From contig OZ007510.1 of the NCBI GenBank assembly GCA_963931865.1, positions 9,458,993 through 9,522,992 of the forward strand: DNA of 64,000 bases, in the 5' to 3' direction. Made by a program: the position numbers and the translations under genes. The stretch is from Axinella damicornis. Taxonomy: Eukaryota; Porifera; Demospongiae; Axinellida; Axinellidae. This document shows, one piece after another, positions 57,953-64,000 of the stretch. Position 1 is the first letter of the stretch. Each line of letters begins with the position of its first letter. The notes below the pieces were generated by a model. The model searched no databases. It saw only the letters and a list, made by a program, of their open reading frames with translations, and had not been told where the DNA came from.

Positions 57953-60900
57953 TGCCATAATTTTATATCAGTCTCTGCTCCCCTTGGTAAGATGATACCA
58001 CTCCCCCACATCACCTGTTGTCGTCACATGATTTCTGAATCCTTTCCTGTTTTCATTGCTCTTCTGCTTTCATGTTATATTGCCATGACCAGTGACCTCA
58101 CTAGTACATTGTGCACTGTGTGTTGAGAAGCTCTGTCAGGACTTGCTATTGCTGTGTCCTTTCCTTGTACTGCAGAAACGGATTGGCGACAGCACGGAGG
58201 AACTGGAATGTGGAAACCTGGCAGAGACAAAGCGAGCTAGGTTTCACTCCTTGAGGTAAAGAAGCTTGTGTGCTGTGTGTATATAAGAGACCTTTTCTGT
58301 GATTGCGTAAGTATTTGGGTACTAAATGGAACTACAGACAGCATATCAATAATGTCGTACAGGCTCATTGCTATGTATCGCAATATCAAAGGGGAACAAT
58401 CATTGAGTGTTTGACCTATAGCACAAAGGAAAAGGTACATAGGACGTTTTGGCCCGAGAGTCTTCATCAGCTATGATCTCAGCTGATAAAGGCCCTTGGG
58501 CAAACGTCCTATGTACCTTTTCCTTTGTGCTATGTCAAACGCTCAATGATTGTTCCCCTTTGATATAGACAACATATCAATGATGATAGGACAACACTTG
58601 AAAGCCTAGATAAACTGGGTAGTGGAAAGAAATGATATTAAAATTGGTTGAAATGTTGGTCGAAGTTATAGCAGATGGCCAACCAATTGAGTGCATCTTG
58701 CTAAAGCACCTACCGTTTATTTAGCATCTTAGTAGTTAGTCCTGGTGCCAGTAAGTCAGTGTAGTTATGCCAAACCCAAGCATAGAGGAAGATTGAATAG
58801 TGCACAGCAGTGCACCATTTAGGGTGATCCGGGTTTGAAATCTCAAGCCCTCCCCTCCTTCCCCCCCCCCCCCAAAAAAAAACACAAAAAAAAAACAAAA
58901 CAAAAAACAGAAACCCTGAACCCAAGCTTTTAGCAGAACAACCACTCGTTGGTACATGTATATCCTCAGTCAAGTGTAGGGTAGACGTAACTATGCACCA
59001 TGAATACCGTTGTTGCTGGCAGTGTAATACCATTTTAGCATTGTGCTCATGCTGCTACGATCGTGTTGTGATATTTTGTCTAAATTGTGTATGCCCAGCT
59101 TTTGGAATCCGTATGGCAGCACTAGCTCTTTGTATATGGAAAATGGTGGGAGAACGTTCAGTGAGTTGGAGGAGGAGGCGGAGCCCCCTCAGCCCCTCCC
59201 TGAATTTCTGGAGGAGTGGCTGACCAAGTTCTCTGGCTGGTCAGTTGAACACAAGATGATGGCCCTCGACGGACTCATCCCACGGTACGTTGTGTGTGCA
59301 TGCATGTACATGTAGTAGCTCCATAGGAGGTCTACCATAATGCAACGTTCAATGTTTTGAGGCTACTGGACTATTTTGCGATTATATCAATTTGTTTCAA
59401 AATGGCTTCACAGCGTTTTCCATTCTCTGCCACGTACTTTCCAATAGCAGCTCTGTCACTATCGCTGTAGGGCTATATTCCTGGGACGTCTTGCTGGGTG
59501 CTGTACTGCTCCAGTTGGGGCTCAATGGCTAGCCATGTGTTCGTTGACTCCACCCACCGAGCACACTGACTCCCAGTCTGTGCATGGTGTAAATAATGCT
59601 GCAACCCTAAAACTGCATGCAAACGTTAAACATTTGCAAATAGCATTTACGTATCATATTCTGCGTGTATGTTTAGTACCTCAGCTGTTGTACTGGGTCC
59701 AGTGAGTAACTTGGCAACAAATGGACCGGACTTCACAGAAACAAAGCTTTGCTGTTCAGCTTCTAGTAAATTTTAATGCAGACCCAATCAGTGGTACTAT
59801 TCAGAGGACTTTAGGGCTGGCACCCATAGGACAAAATTGCTAGGTGGTAACGATAACTGCTAGGTGGTAATGGTGTTATATTAGTACCAGGGACAGACCA
59901 TGAACAATGAAAGCTTCTGCTATCCCTTTGGGGTCCCTGGGTCCCTGTGGGGCATCCATGGGGCTCTGTACAGCTGCTCCCTGTGGGGCTGCGTAGGGCT
60001 CTGTACAGCTCCCTGTGGGGCTGCGTAGGGCTCTGTACAGCTCCCTGTGGGGCTGCGTAGGGCTCTGTACAGCTCCCTGTGGGACTGTGTAGGGCTCTGT
60101 ACAGCTCCCTGTGGGGCTGTGTAGGGCTCTGTACAGCTCCCTGTGGGGCTGTGTAGGGCTCTGTACAGCTCCCTGTGGGGCTGTGTAGGGCTCTGTACAG
60201 CTCCCTGTGGGGCTGTGTAGGGCTCTGTACAGCTCCCTGTGGGGCTGTGTAGGGCTCTGTACAGCTCCCTGTGGGGCTGTGTAGGGCTCTGTACAGCTCC
60301 CTGTGGCACTGTGTAGGGTCCATGGTGCTACATGTACATCAGGCTCTGCTGTTGAAAGCTTAATCCTCCTCCAAGTACCGTCTCATTAATGTGCTGCTGT
60401 TTCATTCCTATAAATATAGCTCACTTCCTGTCTTCCCCCCACACAGATGTGACTCTGCTCAACTCAAACACCTAATGGAACAGATTAGGTATGCAGTGCA
60501 TGACTAGTTCAGGGCATTTAGGGGCAAGTGTGAGGGAGCTGGAGTAAGCTGTGGCTAGATGAAGGGATTGCATGAGCACTTACCCCTTATACAAAGTAGG
60601 TAGTTGTGCATAACACAGACATCAAAAAAGAATGAACGAAAAGTGTTTTCCAAACTGGATTGAAATCCACGTTAGATGCCCACTCATGCTCGCCCAATTG
60701 AAGGCATCCCTAAGGGATCACACGATTGATTATAATGTTATACATTCTTCTTTCTCCTGTCTGCCTCCTCTGTAGACCACAGTTTCAGAGAGACTTCATA
60801 TCGTTACTACCAAAGGAGGTATGCGATGGCCCATCCAGAGCTAATTGTGTGTCTTTGGGAGGTCCTTATATATTTTATCTACTGTGGTGTCAAGGATTTT

Positions 60901-61570
60901 TGCAATACAACAATAAAAAACCTATTTTAGAAGCTACAGCAAAAAGAATTGGCTTGTCCACCTTCTCCCCACTCTTTTCCTTCCTTCCTTCTTCTAGCTG
61001 GCTCTCCATGTGCTATCATTCCTAGCGCCCAAGGACCTACTGGTGACTGCACAGACTTGCAGAACATGGTACTCACTCTGCGAAGACACACTGTGAGTCA
61101 TATCAGCCTTCCCAAATGACCTGCCACAGGATGTGCAGGCATGCTAATTTGATTTGTGCTGGTGGTTTGCAAAACAGTTTACTTAATGTGCTAAAGGTCG
61201 ACGGACTGTGCCAAGGCGGTACGGGATAGTGATCAATCTGACAGCAGTACTGACATAGCGTGTGTCATGGGTACAAGAGGTCAAACGCTGTTATGGCTAC
61301 TGAACAAAATAATTTAGTGAGGAGCTCTGAGATTGCTGAGAGCAAAGTCTGCTCAATAAAGAAATGTTGATGTCACTAATGATATCGTGAATGTGACTTG
61401 GACATTCGTTTTCACTAAAGCCTTCCAATAGAGTAGATACCGTGGGATTCAAATGCTGTATGCCTAAAATAGAACTGTACTGTAACCATATTTCACAGTC
61501 GCTTTCTAATTTCATGCATGCTTATATACTCATGCTCACATGTTCACATGCATGCACACTTCCTCCCTCC

Positions 61571-61602
<32 letters not shown>

Positions 61603-64000
61603 ATACACACGCGCAGTCTTTGGAAGGAGAAGTGCCGGGAGTGTGGTATAGATGAGTCAATCCTCAAAACCTCCGCCAGAAGACCTTCCGGAGCCATCAT
61701 CTGCAACCCCTGGAAACAGGTGCACTACTCACTGTACTCTTGTGGTAGTTGTACATGTAGGCCCCAACAAACAGATAAAGCTTATCTGACTAGCCTCGTT
61801 CCCAGTCCCACGCCCAGCTTTTCGTCACTTGCAGTACGGTAAAGCGGGAAGGGCCTGGTACATTTCCTCACGTGAGCATGACGTAATCGAAAAATGGCAG
61901 AACGAAGACGTTACGTTTTGCGTGTTATTCAACCATCTACACGTTCAATCTCGGCGAGTATGACAGTTGCCCCCCACTAGCTAGATACGTGTGGTATGTT
62001 ACCTGGTACCTTCGCTCTTCTTGCTGTTCTGAGACCCACGTACGCCCACGCTTCCGGTCTTTCTACCCCTTTCTACCCTTGATGTCACTCACGTGAGGAA
62101 ATGTACCAGGCCCTCCCCGCTTTACCGTACTGCAAGCGACAAAAAGCTGGGCGTGGGACTGGGAACGAGGCTACTCTCTGACTGCATGTGGTAGCAGCAT
62201 ATGGTGACTTCAGGTAACATGTTGGTCTGGTTTAAAGCAGGGAAATGTTCACTGCTACTCAATGATGCATAACTAAACAGTTTGCATTATATGAAGGCTA
62301 ACCTCCTGACCCAGCCAAAGAGTGTAGTGAAGCATGCTTAATCCATTGCTTGTTCCCTATTGTAGATGTATTTGACAAAGCACCGAATAGAGTACAACTG
62401 GAGACACATGGATATGACCCCTCCCCATAGACTGAAGACACTTAAGGGACACGACGATCATGTGGTAAGAGCGAATGTTGTCTCACCATGCATCCATCCT
62501 GTACACACACACCGTACCTAAGTGAGGGAAGCGAGCGAGACTGCATGATCTAGTGGTGGGTTGTACGCTGATATTATTTTACTCTCTCCCATCACTGCAC
62601 CGAATACTATTGAGTGTTATTCGTTATAACCGCACCCACTAACAGCCACTCCCATGTTTATAAAGTGTTTGTTATGCTGTAAAGTGTGAGTACTTCCCCC
62701 CCCCCCCTCCCCCAAGGAGTATAATCACCCTGGCCCACCGTGGTGATGGTCTCTCTTCTCTCTTGTAGGTGACGTGTTTGCAGTTCTCTGGCAGCCGGAT
62801 TGTCAGCGGATCGGATGACAACACACTCAAAGTGTGGAATGCCATCACTGGAAAGGTGGGCATCTACATGACTGGTGACATGTCATTTTCAATCACCTAG
62901 CCTCGTTCCCAGGCCCCCGCCCAGCTTTTCATCACTTGCAGTATGGAAAAGCGGGGAGAGCCTGGTACATATCTTTCTCATGTGAGCGTGACGTAATCAA
63001 TAAATGGCAGCATGACAAAGCCAAGTTTCACGTATTGCCGTTCTGAGCCCCAGTACACCAACTTTCTACCCTTGACGTCACACACATGAGAAAAGATACC
63101 AGGCCCCCCCCTCCATGTTATTTATGCGTCCAAAAATGGTGCGGGCCTGGGAATGAGGCTAGTAATCGATATACAACATAATATTTTTTTACCATCTCCC
63201 TCTCTCCTCTGTAGCACCTGCGTACACTCACCGGTCACACAGGAGGAGTGTGGTGCTCTCAATTTGATGGTTCAACAGTAGTCAGTGGCTCAACAGACAG
63301 AAACCTCAGAGTGAGTTCTCATGTGTACATGTGTGGAGATTGCCGACGCTGCGAAGGCATGTATCTCTGGAATGGAGGGAGCTCCAGACTCTTAGTGTAG
63401 GATGGCGTTAATTGAAGGATCGTGTTTGGCAGCTCTGAATTATATTCTGCAGTGATGAGTTGTTTATGCAGAGATACACATAATTGTAGTCTCGGTACCA
63501 GACCCTCACGTGCGAGGCTCCGCGTGCGAGGCTCCGCGTGCGAGGCTCCGCGTGCGAGGCTCCGCGTGCGAGGGTCTGGTACCGAGACTGATACGCATTG
63601 TGACATACTAGGCATGACTTGAGTCATTCTCGGTTACCATCAGGTTTGGGATGCAGACACTGGTTGGTGCAGACATGTGCTCATGGGACATACGTCCACT
63701 GTCAGATGTATGTCCATGCACGGGAATATAGGTGCGTTATATTGTGATGTGTTCGGAATAGACCATCCATTGTGAAAGTAATGTTGTCAATACACACGCA
63801 CATTAATTTGCATGACATTGTACTTTTGCAATTTTGACTGTGTAGGTAGTGAGTGAGAGTGGGTTAACCTCATGTTGCACAATTGGCATAGGTGATTAGA
63901 AAGTCAAATCAGGCGAACGTTTGTCAGCATTTTGCATGCTAATTAGGATGTGGCATAATATTGCCCTCCCAGTTGATCTGTTACATGCACATGCATAATA
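55698..64000 (+). CDS. FBXW7: F-box/WD-repeat protein FBXW7 (partial, 5' part)
   Basis: Eleven exons in phase: 55698-55796, 58176-58255, 59099-59284, 60447-60488, 60776-60818, 60998-61092, 61617-61719, 62366-62464, 62769-62855, 63215-63310, 63644-63731; then an intron runs off the edge. It is the substrate receptor of an SCF ubiquitin ligase acting on phosphodegron proteins such as Notch, Myc and cyclin E in other animals. Order: short Ser/Pro N-terminus (about 33 residues); KRAR basic patch; dimerisation domain (FLEEWLTKFSGWSVEHKMMA, PQFQRDFISLLPKE); F-box (LALHVLSFLAPKDLL, QTCRTW); linker LWKEKCRECGIDE; WD repeats 1 (LKGHDDHVVTCLQF, SGSDDNTLKVW), 2 (LTGHTGGVW, SGSTDRNLRVW) and the start of 3 (MGHTSTVRCM). 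339 codons are visible of roughly 630-700 expected. The N-terminus is shorter than the human isoforms' specific exons. Confidence 0.96.
56350..56963. repeat. 45-bp minisatellite, about 13 copies
   Basis: Unit CTGTATGGTGACATTGAATG followed by TTGACTCTCAGGGGGAATTC-type sequence. In FBXW7 intron 1. The unit is 15 codons without stops, which creates long false frames on both strands. Confidence 0.95.
57584..57623. repeat. Hairpin element, 40 bp
   Basis: TAGCCTCGTTCTCAGGC with its near-complement around CTCCAC. In FBXW7 intron 1. Confidence 0.85.
57918..57951. repeat. Poly(G) run
   Basis: More than 30 consecutive G in FBXW7 intron 1. Likely G-quadruplex former; assembly length uncertain. Confidence 0.9.
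58335..58585. repeat. Foldback element with hammerhead-like core motifs
   Basis: Arms 58384-58450 and 58501-58568 are near-complementary (TTGTTCCCCTTTGATAT, AAGGAAAAGGTACATAGGAC). Flanks AGACAGCATATCAATAATG and AGACAACATATCAATGATG are direct repeats. The loop contains CTGATGAAGAC...AAAACGTCC on the minus strand and CTGATAAAGGC...AAACGTCC on the plus strand, resembling hammerhead ribozyme boxes, both with substitutions. In FBXW7 intron 2. Confidence 0.65.
59930..60316. repeat. 32-bp minisatellite, about 11 copies
   Basis: Unit CTGTGTAGGGCTCTGTACAG plus CTCCCTGTGGGG. In FBXW7 intron 3. A few units have GCGTAGGG. Not coding. Confidence 0.95.
61571..61602 (+). repeat. Poly(C) run upstream of FBXW7 exon 7
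   Basis: About 32 C, then CATACACACGCGCAG and the exon start at 61617. It stands in place of the polypyrimidine tract. Confidence 0.93.
61791..62173. mobile_element. Longer hairpin-family element, 383 bp
   Basis: Ends TAGCCTCGTTCCCAGTCCC and the complement GGGACTGGGAACGAGGCTA. Arms extend about 100 bp each (CTTTACCGTACTGCAAGCGA in the right arm) and enclose about 180 bp. Arm sequence GTACATTTCCTCACGTGAG is shared with 62898-63161. In FBXW7 intron 7. Confidence 0.9.
62898..63161. mobile_element. Longer hairpin-family element, 264 bp
   Basis: Ends TAGCCTCGTTCCCAGGCCC and GGGCCTGGGAATGAGGCTA. Same internal words as 61791-62173 (GCCCAGCTTTTCATCACTTG, TGACGTAATC) with a shorter loop, so the two are copies of one family. 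In FBXW7 intron 9. Confidence 0.88.
63487..63589. repeat. Hairpin element with internal GC-rich tandem repeat
   Basis: TAGTCTCGGTACCAGACCCT and its complement flank about five copies of a 14-bp unit (GCGAGGCTCCGCGT). In FBXW7 intron 10. Confidence 0.9.

Noticed and set aside
59811..60323. 170-residue repetitive frame
   Set aside because: 32-bp tandem repeat in FBXW7 intron 3.

Overview
The window is animal nuclear DNA: long spliced genes with GT-AG introns, most exons under 200 bp, and recognisable metazoan families. The best guess is an early-branching, non-bilaterian animal, most likely a demosponge. That rests on gene content, compact introns and abundant short foldback repeats, and is an inference, not a demonstration. 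There is no sign of bacterial operons, CRISPR or phage.

Layout. 1-3.85 kb: no gene recognised; two foldback repeats and one MITE. 4.0-4.5 kb (+): single-exon MPLKIP/TTDN1-like gene. 5.2-10.5 kb (-): a 13-exon gene for a coiled-coil, Ser/Pro-rich protein with a C-terminal calponin-homology domain. 11.0-13.6 kb (-): a 3-exon ankyrin-repeat gene resembling the N-terminal half of espin. 15.1-16.1 kb (+): single-exon heparan sulfate 3-O-sulfotransferase. 16.8-19.6 kb (-): 4-exon membrane-anchored JmjC oxygenase, head-to-head with 19.8-45.3 kb (+), an MFSD11-like transporter of at least 17 exons. Its 7.9-kb intron 13 (numbered by the exons found) holds at least two antisense genes of unknown function (35.7-37.5 and 38.8-40.3 kb) and a doubtful third set of exons. 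46.0-55.2 kb (-): complete 14-exon ALG1, head-to-head with FBXW7 (55.7 kb to the right edge, +), which leaves the window after the start of WD repeat 3.

The genes share no pathway: they are housekeeping and signalling genes (dolichol-linked glycan synthesis, ubiquitin ligase substrate receptor, glycosaminoglycan sulfation, transport). I assembled gene models by hand by joining GT-AG exons in phase and comparing remembered family sequences; reading frames close exactly for ALG1, FBXW7 (to the edge), the JmjC gene, the CH-domain gene, the ankyrin gene and the two nested genes.

The most unusual feature is the repeat landscape. A family of tiny inverted repeats with ends like TAGTCTCGTTCCCAGACC or TAGCCTCGTTCCCAGGC occurs at least twenty times. 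Introns carry large tandem arrays (15-, 27-, 32-, 42-, 45- and 141-bp units), one built from the hairpin motif. Several simple-sequence arrays lie directly against 3' splice sites, always with the pyrimidine-containing strand as the sense strand, and several exon edges with their splice donors have been duplicated into the adjoining intron.
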